From positions 5,022,001-5,086,000 of the forward strand of contig NC_079978.1 in the NCBI RefSeq assembly GCF_029852145.1: a DNA stretch of 64,000 nt, given 5' to 3'. The stretch comes from Microplitis mediator. Lineage: Eukaryota; Arthropoda; Insecta; Hymenoptera; Braconidae. The position numbers and the translations under genes are program-made. Shown one piece after another: positions 50,201 to 61,700 of the stretch; the stretch's first letter is position 1; the number at the start of each line of letters is the position of its first letter. The notes under the pieces are model-generated. The model saw only the letters and a list, made by a program, of their open reading frames with translations, was not told the DNA's origin and did not search any database.

Positions 50201-53200
50201 ATCATGAAAAAAATAATTATATATAAATATATTAATGAGAAAATTCTAATTAAAGTTTCAAGGTATACTGAAACCATCATACAATGCTGTCGATATGGCC
50301 GAAGTTGAGTTAATGGACTCGGGTAAAGGTCCACGTGAATTTGATGAGGGAATATTAACCGTAAGTATTTTCATTTTATTTATCAACTGACAAGAAAAAA
50401 ACTGAGAAACTTTTAATTAATAAATAAATAAATTGATTGATGTTTAAGTTCCGAGACGAAGTTATCGATCAGTTAAATGGTAGTGTAGTACTCCATACCA
50501 AGTATCACTATGACGATATGGTAATTTGAATATCATTAATATTTTATTGATTATTGCTACTTGATAACCAGTATAGATATAGTAATAAATATGAGAGAAA
50601 GATGATATGATGGTTAAATGACGTTTTGTTATTTTTAGAAACGAGTTGGTAGAGTAAAAAGAAAATATGATTACACTGCTATTGATAATACGCCCTTTAC
50701 ACTAGTGGTTTCTTTGCCAGAACACGGTCACGGCAGTTATCGTGTTCATGCCACTGAGGAAATACATCGCGCTCACGTTAATGGTATTAATTTAATTACT
50801 TTAGCTTCAGTTATTTATTATAAAGTAGAGTAATAACATAGAATAACAATGTGATTAAATAATAAATCTACTTTCAGGACAAAATGCGACAGATTATTTT
50901 GCTGACAGCAACTGGCGGGTACATCCAGATTGGATTTATTGCAAGTGAGTTTATAAAGTTTAATTCATTTTTTATTAATTAACAGATTACTAAATATTTT
51001 AATCATATTTATTATAGATATCATTATGAAGATGCACATAAAGATAAATATAATTCATCTGAACAATTACTTGTGCATTTTTTGACACGGACCCGTCAGC
51101 CGGGTTGGTTTTGGAGCGACAGAAAGCTGCCGTCTCAACCACCGGAATATTCTGTCTCTGGTTCGGCTAGTTCAGGATCACATTGTAAGGCTTTTAATTT
51201 TTAAATATCTCATCATACGATTACTTGATCAATCAATCAATCAATCAATCAATTAACTAATTAATTAATTATATATAACTTTATTTTATTAGCGAATCCA
51301 AATACTTCAGATAAAAATTCATACTACTGTGACAGAGTACTTTTACAAAGTCTGGTTCACGATGCTAAGGTAACCGAATGGTTTGCAAACATCAACCAGA
51401 CTCGCGAAGAAAAAGGGTAAGAATTATGATAATTATTTGCAAGCACCCGCGTTTGTGTATTAAATTTTTTTTTAAAGAGCGACTAGATTATATTATAATA
51501 ATGATAATAATAATTATTATTAATTAAAAAATAGTGATAAAAAAAAGAAAATATACTTATTGTGGAAATAATGAGTAAAGGACAGTTCGGAGTCCCATCA
51601 AACACTCGTCATTAAATTTATTATTTGATAATGACGTGGCTATGTTGAATAATATTTGAATAAAATATTATTATGAGTAACACACTTTTTATTTTAAAAT
51701 AACGAATAGCCATTAATACACTAGATTGCACTTTACTAATATTTACAACTTTAACGCCATGCAGACCTTTAGCTAGGCTGATGAACCTCCTGCCCAGGTA
51801 ACGCCTTCACATCGCACCTTATGTTTTTTAGTAATAATTTATCTTTATCATTGATCATTGTTAAATAATTATTTATCCTTATTATAATTACGCTGTAAAA
51901 AATTTGCGGAGTGGAAGCGGATCAAATCCTTAGTGAATGCGGAGCAGATGTGTTTATTTATTTAATTCGCTCGGAGTGAAATTTACTCCGAAGGGGAGTT
52001 TATTTCAATATTGAAACTTCGGTTCGGAGTAAATGCGGATTGAAATAAAATCCAGATCACTCCGAAGTCACTCCGTTGAAAAAAAAATACTCCGTAGTTA
52101 CTCCGTATGCGGAGTGATTTTTTTTTCAACTCCGGAACTCTGAGTGGAGGAATGAATTCGGATTTAAATAAAATCCAGATCACTCCGCTGAAAAACAGAC
52201 TCCTTATTTACTCAGTATGTGAAGTGATTTTATCTCAAACTCCAGAACTCCGAGTGACAGAATGAATTCGAATTTACTCCCAATTTTTTTTACAGTGTAT
52301 ACATCTTTGTCCAAATACTCATAATTCCTTAAAAATTTCTTTTATCCACTATCATAATTTTACTTCCACCACTTCCTAATCGAATAATCTTCAATTATCT
52401 GAAGTATATTATTTAACACCGACCTAACCCATTCTATGTTCTCCGTAAAGTATTTTTTCGTAAAGAGGGTCTACCACAGATAGGTTTCAAGTGTTTTTAC
52501 AGGCTCAGTAACCAGGGATCGATAAATATAATACGGCTATATGACTAATAAGTGAAGCTAATGCCTCTTGTGTAATTAATATATGGATCAACTAAATGAT
52601 GTATTGTAATTTAGTTAATTTAAGAAAACTCATTTCACAGTACACGACAACTTATTATTTATTACGTTGATGAAAAAAAATGACAGTTGTTAATATTAAT
52701 AATTGACGGAAAATAATATTTATTTGAATATAAACTGACATTATATTTTTTGTAGGAAACAATTTCAACAACGTTTTGGGTTTACACTTGCATTTATGGC
52801 AACACACAGTGGGTTGACAAGGTGGCAAGATTTTCCGTTAGATGATTTACAAGAATCAATACCAGCGGAAGATCATTTTAGTAGATTATATCCACGGGCT
52901 ATTGATGAAATTTGGTATAAACGTGCTGTTGAGCAGTATTACGTTCAACCAGATAGCTTTGTATTCTCAGTCCCACTTGATGAAGAAGGAGCTGATAATA
53001 CAACACTCGTTACTGCTAGTCGAGCTATTTTTATAGGTAATTATCGCAACTATTATTTCTTCACCATATCTGCACCAAAAGTTTGAATTCCTGTCCTGTT
53101 TAGAGGAAAGAAAGTCGTTCTCTTTTATGAGAAAACAACCCAAGTAGCACAGAGACAACTTTAAGGTGTCTTAAAGATATCTTTTAAAAAGATAAGACAA

Positions 53201-55227
53201 ATTTTTTTTTTACCCAAAGTCACCTTTTTTGGTATAAATACGACATGCAAAAGAAGAGTTGTGTTGTTTTTCCTGCCTTATTTCAATTAAAAAGTCATTT
53301 AGATGACTTATTTTACCACTATTTGTAATTTACTTTTTGTCGTCACTGGTGTTAAGTCTTTTAAGTAGACATTTTTTTGATGACATAAATTTCTGATCGT
53401 TTTGTCAACATATTCGCATCAACACGATCGAAAGGACACAACATAAGTTCATTAAATTTCTGTCTCACCGGACAAAAATTAATGGACCACCAGTTAGTGT
53501 CAATGATATTAGTTCCAAATTTAAAATAAGTAGCCTGCAAAGGCGAAGGGAAGTCGCGGATTTGTCAGTTGTATACAAAGTTCTCAACAGTCTAATAGAC
53601 TCACCGGAAACACTTGAAATGTTTGGGTTTGTTAGACCTGGTCTCAGGATATCTCGACTACTCTACACTGTCAAATCGAATAAAAATTACGTTCATGGTT
53701 CACTTAACAGAATAGCAAGACTAGTTAATCGAAATTGTTCGGACATCGACTTTTTTTGGCAATACAATTGCCTCATTCTCAGCCAGTACCAAGAAGTTAC
53801 TTTTGCAATACGAATAATCAATAATATTATCTTTATGTAGAGTGTTATTATTTTTTTTTTTTTGAGATTTTATAATTATATAAATAAAATTTGGCGTTAA
53901 ATAAATAAAATATTGGCGCCTTATCGATATGTCAAAAAATAGCCTAAAAACTGATATCTTATAGATATCACAAAGGCAAGTGTGCTCCTTGGGAAATGAT
54001 AAAAATTAGCACATGCGCTATTCTTCCCACAAACAGAGACAAAAATTTAAACTTTCAGGTGCAGATCTGGTGAAAAATCGACTTTGGTTCAGGTAGGTAA
54101 TCAAACACGCAGGTTGAACTGTCCTACTTTCCTCCCTCGGTATTTAATATACTAATTCTTTACTAGGTGAAGGAAATGCTAAGGCACCGGCAGCAGTAGT
54201 TGGGTTTCAATTTCAGCATACAGCTCTTCGAAAACTGTTCCACAATATAACGTCTACCTGCGATAAAGCAATCAATTGCCCTCGTAATTGTAATGACAGC
54301 AGTCTAGCTTGTTACCTGATTGATAATAACGGATACATTATCGCTGCGAAACAAGAATCAGACGCTGGTAAATTTTTCGGTCAAGTCAGAGGTCCTGTGA
54401 TGAATAGTTTAGTCGACGAAGGTATTTTTAGTAAAATTAGAATATTCGATTACCAAGGGGTCTGTTTTAAAAATATTCACCATCCTAATTCCGGTAGTTT
54501 AATTTTTACGGTGAGCATTTATTTTACTTAATTAGTAATAATAATTATTTATATTTGTCAGTTGAATAACAGGAGTAATAATATAAATATTTTTTAGCCA
54601 TTTAAGAATATACAGAAAGCCGCTAGCTGGCTTTTAGCTCAATTAGTATGGACATGGGCTAAAGTAGGATTCTGGCAATCTGATTACGCATATGGACATA
54701 CATTCGATTATGAAAATGAAGAAGACGGTCACAATGATTACGAAGATAATGACGACCGGACCTCTGAAGAAAAAGGGGAGAAAGCGTACGACCGTGTGAT
54801 TATAAATAGAACTAAACCACAGTCTTGTGACCAAGAAGTTTACCTCTATTTATTAAAAAATAGTTCAACAAAAGTATATGACGTTGATTTAGATACAAGT
54901 AAAGAATGCAGTCGGCCGTACGTCGTCCAACCTGTTGATTTTAGTAATATGTTATTAATAGTTGTTGATTTAAATTGTCCAAATACAGCAGAGCCGTACA
55001 TCGATGTGGAACCTGCTGAAATTATTTACTTCAACACCACACTGGTTTGCCAAAAAGGTTTTACAAATCTCAAGCGACGGAGGCCGTCGTCTTGCATCAG
55101 AAATCATCCGCGGGAAAGTGAGATAAAAGATCGGTGTGGTCTCGCATCGACGATAGGACCCAACGCGGGTCTTCTTTTAATACTCATTATTTCGGTATTT
55201 ACCATCACAAGACTAATACGTAATTAA
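44218..55227 (+). CDS. Voltage-gated calcium channel alpha2/delta subunit, paralogue B (complete)
   Basis: Fifteen core exons: 44218-44300, 44802-44988, 45067-46011, 46091-46414, 47916-47996, 49259-49333, 50256-50360, 50449-50520, 50639-50783, 50878-50944, 51018-51184, 51293-51416, 52756-53036, 54167-54510, 54598-55227; phases close, 1209 aa. Signal peptide CLLPILFVLITFS. The VWA domain has an intact MIDAS DVSGSMTGM (D about 229), preceded by the VWA_N segment (HVPTNVYDRAPDVIKAIKWS). Cache-type region LLGVAGTDVPIQEIQK / LGVNGFAFIVTNNGYVLIHP, then ATHSGLTRWQ. The tail CIRNHPRESEIKDRCG plus a final hydrophobic run suggests GPI anchoring, as in alpha2/delta-3. Function is as for paralogue A: extracellular modulator of Cav channels. 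Residues 3' of the VWA domain are cut into many more exons than in A. Two extra in-phase exons (46658-46714, 51765-51797) are possible. Exon 7 starts at TTTCAAGG, not at the closer AG, because only that keeps the conserved LRPVFQGILKPSYN. AATAAA at 55269. Confidence 0.95.
44578..44762. repeat. Partial family A/B element in alpha2/delta-B intron 1
   Basis: TAGTATATTACACACCTAGG followed by the GCAGTAAAGTAAGAAATGTC palindrome and the TTTTTCTCCTCGAC tract, the same order as at 7768-7990. It ends about 40 bases before the exon 2 acceptor. Confidence 0.75.
46658..46714 (+). other. Candidate 57-nt cassette exon of alpha2/delta-B
   Basis: Bounded by TTTGTCCACAG and GTTGGC. It is 19 codons in phase 0 with no stop (NITELVLIKEAYWIPQTRE), located between two phase-0 exons. 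Including it would add 19 residues after YDRRENA; skipping it gives the canonical YDRRENATRIADLLG. It shows no repeat similarity and is less AT-rich than the surrounding intron. Confidence 0.5.
46871..47098. repeat. Inverted-repeat element, family N
   Basis: Arms ATGTGCCTGAAGATCAGATC and GATCTTCAGGTACAT with GCGC/GCGAAAAACG next to them, about 228 bp, in intron 4 of alpha2/delta-B. Only one copy was seen in the window. Confidence 0.7.
48021..48481. mobile_element. Family I inverted repeat with nested family K element (alpha2/delta-B intron)
   Basis: Outer ends ATGATCCTGAAATCAACAGA and GTCGGCTAAATTCAGTATCAT. The inner element K (48130-48410) starts TCGGGTCACAATATCTAGCC and ends CTAGAAATTTTGATCCGGGA. 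It is built almost wholly of GCCTCAAATGATG-like units, so it folds back along its length. Confidence 0.8.
49390..50215. mobile_element. MITE family B copy lacking inner A but containing J (alpha2/delta-B intron)
   Basis: Starts TAGTATATTGTGTGACAAGG and ends near GGTATCATGAAAAAAATAAT, with the CAGCGGGCAGAAAG hairpin at about 50028-50094. Element J is inserted at 49629-49883. At the position where the other B copies carry family A there is only GTAAATAAAATTAATGG (about 49951-49967). Confidence 0.8.
51232..51255. repeat. (TCAA)n microsatellite
   Basis: About six ATCA/TCAA units in the intron after exon 11 of alpha2/delta-B. Confidence 0.85.
51765..51797 (+). other. Candidate 33-nt micro-exon of alpha2/delta-B
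   Basis: AACGCCATGCAG before and GTAACG after. It is 33 bases, phase 2 on both sides exactly like the junction it would interrupt, reading GPLARLMNLLPR between REEKG and KQFQQRF. No stop arises in that phase. Confidence 0.45.
51891..52297. mobile_element. MITE-like element, family F, copy 3 (alpha2/delta-B intron)
   Basis: CGCTGTAAAAAATTTGCGGA to TTTTTTTACAGTG with TA flanks and internal tandem GGAGTGA/TCACTCC palindromes (ACTCCGTATGCGGAGTGA). It lacks the insertions found in the two Shox copies. Confidence 0.8.
53072..54154. mobile_element. Family A MITE interrupted by inverted-repeat element O that carries a LINE fragment
   Basis: Family A sequence (GTTTGAATTCCTGTCCTGTTTAGAGG, then ACTTTCAGGTGCAG to TATTTAATATACTA) is split after GAGAAAACAA by element O (53138-53993), whose ends CCCAAGTAGCACAG and TGTGCTCCTTGGG are inverted. 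The whole assembly fills nearly all of the intron 53037-54166. Confidence 0.85.
53417..53840 (+). pseudogene. Non-LTR retrotransposon reverse-transcriptase C-terminal fragment
   Basis: An open stretch of about 140 codons with the typical C-terminal end of LINE reverse transcriptases: ERTQHKFIKFLSHRT, then LQRRREVADLSVVYKVLNSL, GFVRPGLRISRLL and a final NRNCSDIDFFW, stop at 53840. There are no upstream RT palm motifs. It is a 5'-truncated fragment now enclosed by the inverted ends of element O, so it is not functional as a transposon. The clade (R1/jockey/I-like) is not resolved. Confidence 0.75.
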
Positions 55228-56349
55228 ACATTTTTATTTATTATTATAATATAGTATAAGTATACATAAATAAAAAATTAAATTTATAATTCTCCATAAA
55301 CGGTTCAGAGCCGATGTCAAATTAGTAATTTTTGATATGATAAAATTACATTTTATTGAACTTGTATTTATTGCGTCGATCGCGAAAAATAGCCGCTAAA
55401 TTTAGGTCCGAATGCTTTTTAAATAAAAAAAAACAGAGAAAAATTAAAAAAAAAATTAACGTCACGGTTTAAATAATTTTATGATGTACAGCGTAAATTA
55501 TAAGTATTCTATAGTATAAAATTAAAAAATTGTTGCACGTATTATGTAAAAAAAAAAGAAGTAATTTTGTGAATTTAATTGTTAATTTTCTTACGAGAGT
55601 ATATTATTATTAATAATAATAGTAATAATAATAAGAATAATAGTATTAAATGATAATCAACAAATTTAAATTCTGTCGGATGTAAACCCGGTGGTTTTGT
55701 TAATCAAAGTACTTTGGTGTACTTATAAAAAAAATATTAATAACGATGATGAAACGAATCTTTATCAACACTAAAAATTTAAATGGACCATTTAATGGAT
55801 ATTCAATTAATTAAAAAAAAACGATTGTACAGAATTCAAATAAAATTCCGTAAGTTTCTTAATTAATTAATTAATTAATGTATACATATGTCACTTAATT
55901 TAAAATCTCATCACGAGTTCATCGGATACTGCATTCTCAAATCAATAGATAGGATTTTATAATAATATGACTTTAAAAATAAATTACATAATTACGTTGA
56001 TAATCTCGCTTTGTAAATTAATCAATTTGAGATAACTACCACTCAATAATTATTATAAATAAATATTAAATAATATTAATTTTGTAAATTAATGTATCAT
56101 AATATTTAAGACGGTATGTAAGATTGTGTGCCTTCTATTTAAAATTATATGCGGCACGCGGTTAAACGATAATCTTATTGTATGTTTTTAAAAATAAATA
56201 ATTTGATCTGGTTGTAAATTAATTTTAAAAGTAATTTAATTAAATTTTAAATATTATTAATATAATAATAATAAAGCATTAATTTTAAATTATAATCTAT
56301 TGTTTATTTAATAAAAATTTACCTTATGTACAGCTAAAATAATAGTCAA
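55228..56349. other. Intergenic between convergent alpha2/delta-B and release factor genes
   Basis: AT-rich, no ORF and no inverted-repeat element that I recognise. It has AATAAA for alpha2/delta-B at 55269-55274 and, on the minus strand, AATAAA for the release factor at 56308-56303. Confidence 0.6.
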
Positions 56350-57623
56350 CTATTTACACTTGTCAATAGCTTCTTGTAGGAGTTTTAATTGAAAATTTCT
56401 CTGCAAAATTTTTTGTAGACTTTCCAAACCTTCGCCGCCTTCCATGAAACCTTTTAAATTGTGCATTGTTCCGTTACTTATTCGATGATCCGTAATACGA
56501 TCCTGACTAAAGTTGTACGTACGTATTTTTTCATTTCTCTGGCTCATACCACGTTGTTTTCTACGCATTGCATCGCTAGTTGATTTTTGCTCATTCAGTT
56601 GCATGTCATAAATTTTCGTACGTAATTTAAGTAATGCTATTTGTTTATTTTGTATTTGCGTACGCTGAGACTGTGCTTCGACAGCGATACCCGTGGGTAA
56701 ATGAACGATTCTCACAGCAGACTCGGTTTTATTGACACTCTGACCACCGGCACCACTTGAACGCTTGGTTTCTATTTTTAAATCTTTGTCCATTAAATTA
56801 ACTTCTAGTTCTGTCGGTTGCGGTAACACAGCCACCGTGACTGTTGATGTATGCATCCTGCCAGCTCTTTCGGTCGCCGGGATTCTTTGGACTCGATGGA
56901 CACCACCTTCGTGTCTCAAGAGTTCATAAGCACCATCACCGGATACTAAAATACTTGCGTGTCTCATACCACCGATTCCTGTTTCTTTGTCGATGTCCAA
57001 TTGCTGTTGAGTGAAACCGAGATATTCAAAGTATCCTTGATACATATTCAATAAATCAGCAGCAAATAGCATCGCTTCTTGACCACCTACACCAGCTGTT
57101 ATTTCGAATATTATGTCACGACAATTATCTCTGCCAACATGATCAGCTATCGCTTCAATTAATTCTTCGTCTAGTCGATTCAAAGTTTCTTGATAATCTG
57201 CGTACTCTTCTTGCCCTAGTTTTTTCATTTCTTCATCATTCTGTCCTGCAAATTAACAATTAAATTAATTATTTATCAAATATACTATTAAAAATATATA
57301 TTACCAAGTTCTTCAAGGCTCTTGATATTTTCTTCAATGTGTAGCCTATTATCCAACATAGTAACGACCTCTCTGGTACTGACAATCGACGTCAACAGTT
57401 CATCATCTTTAGATTTATATTTATAAGCTTTAGTGATTGATTTAATATATTTTTTAACATTTTTATCCGTCACAGATATATCTAGTTTTGTACAAAAATT
57501 ATTGCACCCCAATATTCTACGATCGTTGAGGTTAATGTTCAATTTTATTCGAAAATTATTAAACTCGACAATGTCACGGCAGCAACGTCCGCCGAATCTC
57601 CATCCACGTGCGAAAAATAACAT
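56350..57623 (-). CDS. Mitochondrial class I peptide chain release factor (MTRF1L/mtRF1a type)
   Basis: Exons 57623-57305 and 57245-56350 on the minus strand join in phase (EELG then QNDEEMKKLG) to give 404 aa. It ends translation in mitochondria by recognising UAA/UAG and hydrolysing peptidyl-tRNA. The first 25 residues (MLFFARGWRFGGRCC) are basic and hydrophobic, as in a mitochondrial targeting peptide. The PCRF domain contains FEITAGVGGQEA; the tripeptide codon-reading motif P-A-T appears in RIPATERAGRMHTS; the catalytic GGQ is at about 273-275 in RSSGAGGQSVNKTESAVRI. Length and motifs match MTRF1L rather than the variant MTRF1, which carries insertions in the codon-recognition region. It lies head-to-head with Sfmbt, about 1.1 kb apart. 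Confidence 0.93.
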
Positions 57624-58767
57624 TATTAAAAATTACTTATTCACTCAGCAGTTTCTGTAATAAATCAAATAAAATTAAAAAATAACAAACTGACCTCACG
57701 TCAATTACTTTTTATCAACTCGACAAAATTATTAAAACCTACCGACAATTTAAATAAAAGATCAGTAAAAAAAACATTTCTTTTCAATATTTTTAATTTT
57801 CACCAGTCGCTCATCGTATCCTCATATAAATTTATCAAAAAAACCATTGTCTAATTTGTCTAAATAAACTATTTTCATCCTAGATCCCTTTTCATATTTC
57901 GCCCGTCCCAATTCCTCGTTCTTGATATTATTTTCGTTCCTCCATTTTAAAAAATATACAACTCGCGCCATTTTATTTTAAAATGTCACCAAAATATTCC
58001 AGTTGATTTATTAACTTAAAAATTATTCACTTTATTTCAAACCATCCCGTTTATAATTAAACTTCTCCACAATCAATTAATTAATTTTAAATAATTTAAA
58101 ATACCCGCCATATAAAAATAATCATCCCGCTTAATTACATGAGCAATAAATGGATGATTAAAGTAAGTAACCTAATTAACTTGTAATTTATATTTCATAA
58201 ATTTTGAATTCAAAAAATTCATAACTTCTCGGGTAGTTAATTAATAAATGACTTTTATGAATTAAAATGATCATATATAATATAGAATATACTAGAAAAT
58301 TTTTAAATACACATATATGTGTATATATTCATGTGTATAATTAGAAAATCCGGAATGGTGGAATAGAAATGGATTCAAACATTTTGTTGGCCGTTCGAGT
58401 GTTTCACAAGCGCAGAATAACTTGCGCCGTTAATACACATGCTTCATACTTATACATGACTTTAGTCAGAAAAATAAATGATAAAAAACGTACATTTATA
58501 TCGTATAAGTTATTAAATTTAATAACAAATTTGTTTAAATAATTGATAGTAATTAAATTGTCAAGAGTAAATTATTTGCTGGTTAATTTCCTGGTGAGTA
58601 AATTCAACAAATTTAAATTTATTTCAAAAACATTTTTCTAATGAAATATTAAGAAATTTATGAAATATAAATATCTATATCTATATTTCCTTAAGAAAAA
58701 TTTATAATAATTTTAATCCACTTGCGCTTCTATTCACGTATAGATCGTGGGGAATTATAAAAAAATA
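57624..58767. promoter_or_regulatory. Divergent intergenic region of the release factor and Sfmbt
   Basis: This 1.1-kb AT-rich region must hold the promoters of both genes. No TATA box, CpG block or repeat could be assigned. The sequence CACTTGCGCTTCTATTCACG (58718-58737) precedes the Sfmbt start. Confidence 0.4.
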
Positions 58768-61700
58768 ATGGAACCGGGTACGAATCAAATGCAAGACAAG
58801 ATGCTGGATGAAGGTAAATATATTTTTTTCGTTTCATTTATCATTTTTGTATTACACGTATATATATTTATATATATATACGTATATATATTTTTAACAT
58901 TACTATACACGATGCATTACTCGTTATTCATTTAGTTTTTGTTGATTATATAATTATTGAAAATTCAATTTTCTTTTTTTATTGATTTAACTTTGGAAAA
59001 TTTTTTTTTGTAACCTTGGGTTATTTATCGATACATATTAAAAACTCATTATACATTTTTAAACTTAATTATTTCGTGAATCATCTTTCCATTGACTTAT
59101 TAAAAGTACATTACATCGTAACAAATTTTTCACATTTCGATAAATTATTGCGTTGGTTTAAAATCGACTATTTATTTTTGAAAATATTAAATTTTAGCCT
59201 GATAAAATTTAATGATCAAGAAAATTATTGGCAATTTTTTTGTCTTATTTTAAGAAAAATTATTAATAAAATTTTTCAAATTAATTATTTATAAATAATT
59301 GATATAAAAAAAATGTCGATGTAATTGATGATAAATTAAAAATTATTTATTTATAAATAGATAATGGATTTGTATGGCAAGATTATCTCGATGCTACGGA
59401 GAGTATTGAGGTGCCACAGATAATGTTCCCCCATGTAGAATTAACATTGCAAAGTGAAATTGAAATCGGAATGGCCCTCGAGGTTCCAACGTCTAAAGGT
59501 ACCAATGAAGAGACTTCATATTGGGTAGCAACGATTGTTGTTGCATGTGAATCATTATTAAGACTGAGATATTTCGGTAGCGATGATAAGTCACTTGAAT
59601 TTTGGTTTAATTTAAAAAAAGAAACTGGCCATGAGCTAGGATGGTGTTTGGGGAATAATAAAAAATTAGAACCACCTGATGTTATTTTAAAAAAATCTCC
59701 AGATTGTTTAGAAAAACTGGGAGATTTTTTAGGGGCTGCGAAATCAATACCTGTTCAAGTCTTGTCTGGAGTAAGTATTGATCGAATCAACTTTAATTTA
59801 TTTTTATTTTATTATTTTTATTAAATTATAAAAATAAATATATTATTTTATAGGAGGAATTAAGTATGACTGATAGAATTAAACAAGGAATGAAGGTTGA
59901 AGTCAGTGATTTTTTTAATCCATACAAAATATGGATTGCTACTGTAAGCAAATAATATTCAATTGCAATATTTATTTTTATTTATTTATGATTTCTCATT
60001 AAATCAATAATTTTTTAAATTTAGATAATAAAAAATGTTGGAGGAAGACTTTTGCTACGGTACGATGTACCAAATACTTCTAAAGCTCCAGTGAAAGATT
60101 TCTGGATATTTTGTACATCAGAATCTCTTCACCCGTACGGTTTTACAGTTAAGTCAGATTCGAAGTGGTTTTTAGAACCACCAAGTTCGATAGTGGACAT
60201 TCACACGTACGAAGAGTGGAAAGAAATGATAGAGTGTGGACAGGAATATCAAGAGACATTGAATCTTTTCAATCATAGTCTAACTCATCCTCATCATAAA
60301 TTTACTGTTGGCATGAAGTTGGAGGCAGTCTGGCCTGTCGTGCGTACCAAAATATTCCCGGCAACGGTTGTCAAAGTGATCGATGATATATATTTTCTTG
60401 TGGAATTGGATACGTTTAGTCCAAATAAAAGAAACAGCAGCAATAATTCATCGTATTCATTCGATGAAAAAACAACCTGGCTGTGTACAGCAGACCATCC
60501 TTATATATTTCCAGTTGGTTGGGCTAAAGAGCACGACGTTAAATTGACAGCGCCCAAAGGTTGGTCATTGCACAGTCCCGGTGAATTTGATTGGGACATA
60601 TATTTAAAGGAAAGTAACACAACAGCTGCACCCAGTGAATTATTTTGTTCACGCGAATCAGCAATCGACGCTGGCTTTGAAGTGGGTATGCATCTTGAAG
60701 CTGTTGATCCACAAAGTGAAAATACTATTTGCGCCGGTTATATATCGAAAATAACAGCAGACTTATTGTGGATCGCATTGAATAATTATAAAACACGAGC
60801 TGAGCATGTTGTTCATATGCATTCATCTAAAATATTTCCCGTTGGTTGGTGCGAATCCAACCACTATCCTTTGAAACCACCAAGAGATTATGAAGAAGTT
60901 TGCAAAAAATTAGAAAAGCCTGAGAAAGAAGAATTTAAAAAAAGTATTATTGATATACCGATACCTGAATCACGATCGTCTCTGTGGTGTCCAAAAATTT
61001 ATTTCAATTATCGTTGCTTTACTGGGCCAATGATATCCAAAGGCAAACTTGCTAATTTGCCTAAATCTGTGGGTCCTGGACCAGTTACTCTTGTGATGAA
61101 AGAGGTATTGTCGATGGTTGTGTCCGTTGGTTACAGAAGTGCACGTATTCTAAGAGTACTTCAGTGTGACACTAAACCAGAACCTGGTTATCATCTTGAA
61201 ATTTTGAAAGCCAAACATAAAAATAATACCTACCGTGCCAGTGTTGCTGTTGTAACTTCCGGTGAAATGGTACCAGAGTTTTGTAAAACTATTTGCCAAA
61301 AATTGAGCGTCTGTCCAAATTTATTTGGCCCAAATCAGATACCTGAAGATGACTGTCCTGATAAATGTAATCGATCAACTAAAACTAAATATTGTAAGTA
61401 AAATTCTTAATTAATAATTTATAAAATTATAAATAACATGGTAATAATTTATATATTTTTTAATATCAGTGCTGGGAAAACGAGGAAAACCTAAAGGATT
61501 CCCAAGTATTCTGGAAGCTAAAACGAAACCATGGGGTAAAAAACGCCGCAAAAAACGTGTTGAGGGCAAGCAAAAAAATTCACCTGAGCCTGATCAAGAT
61601 GACGAGATGCCTTATATATCTATAGATATACCTAAAGAAGAGCTTGAGGAGATCGAAGACTTTGACAGCAAGCCACCTTTATCCGAAATAGACGTCATGA

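Noticed and set aside
58980..59294. ORF 59016-59294 in the first Sfmbt intron
   Set aside because: A/T-driven composition (Leu, Ile, Phe, Asn, Lys), no similarity, inside an intron with clear flanking exons.
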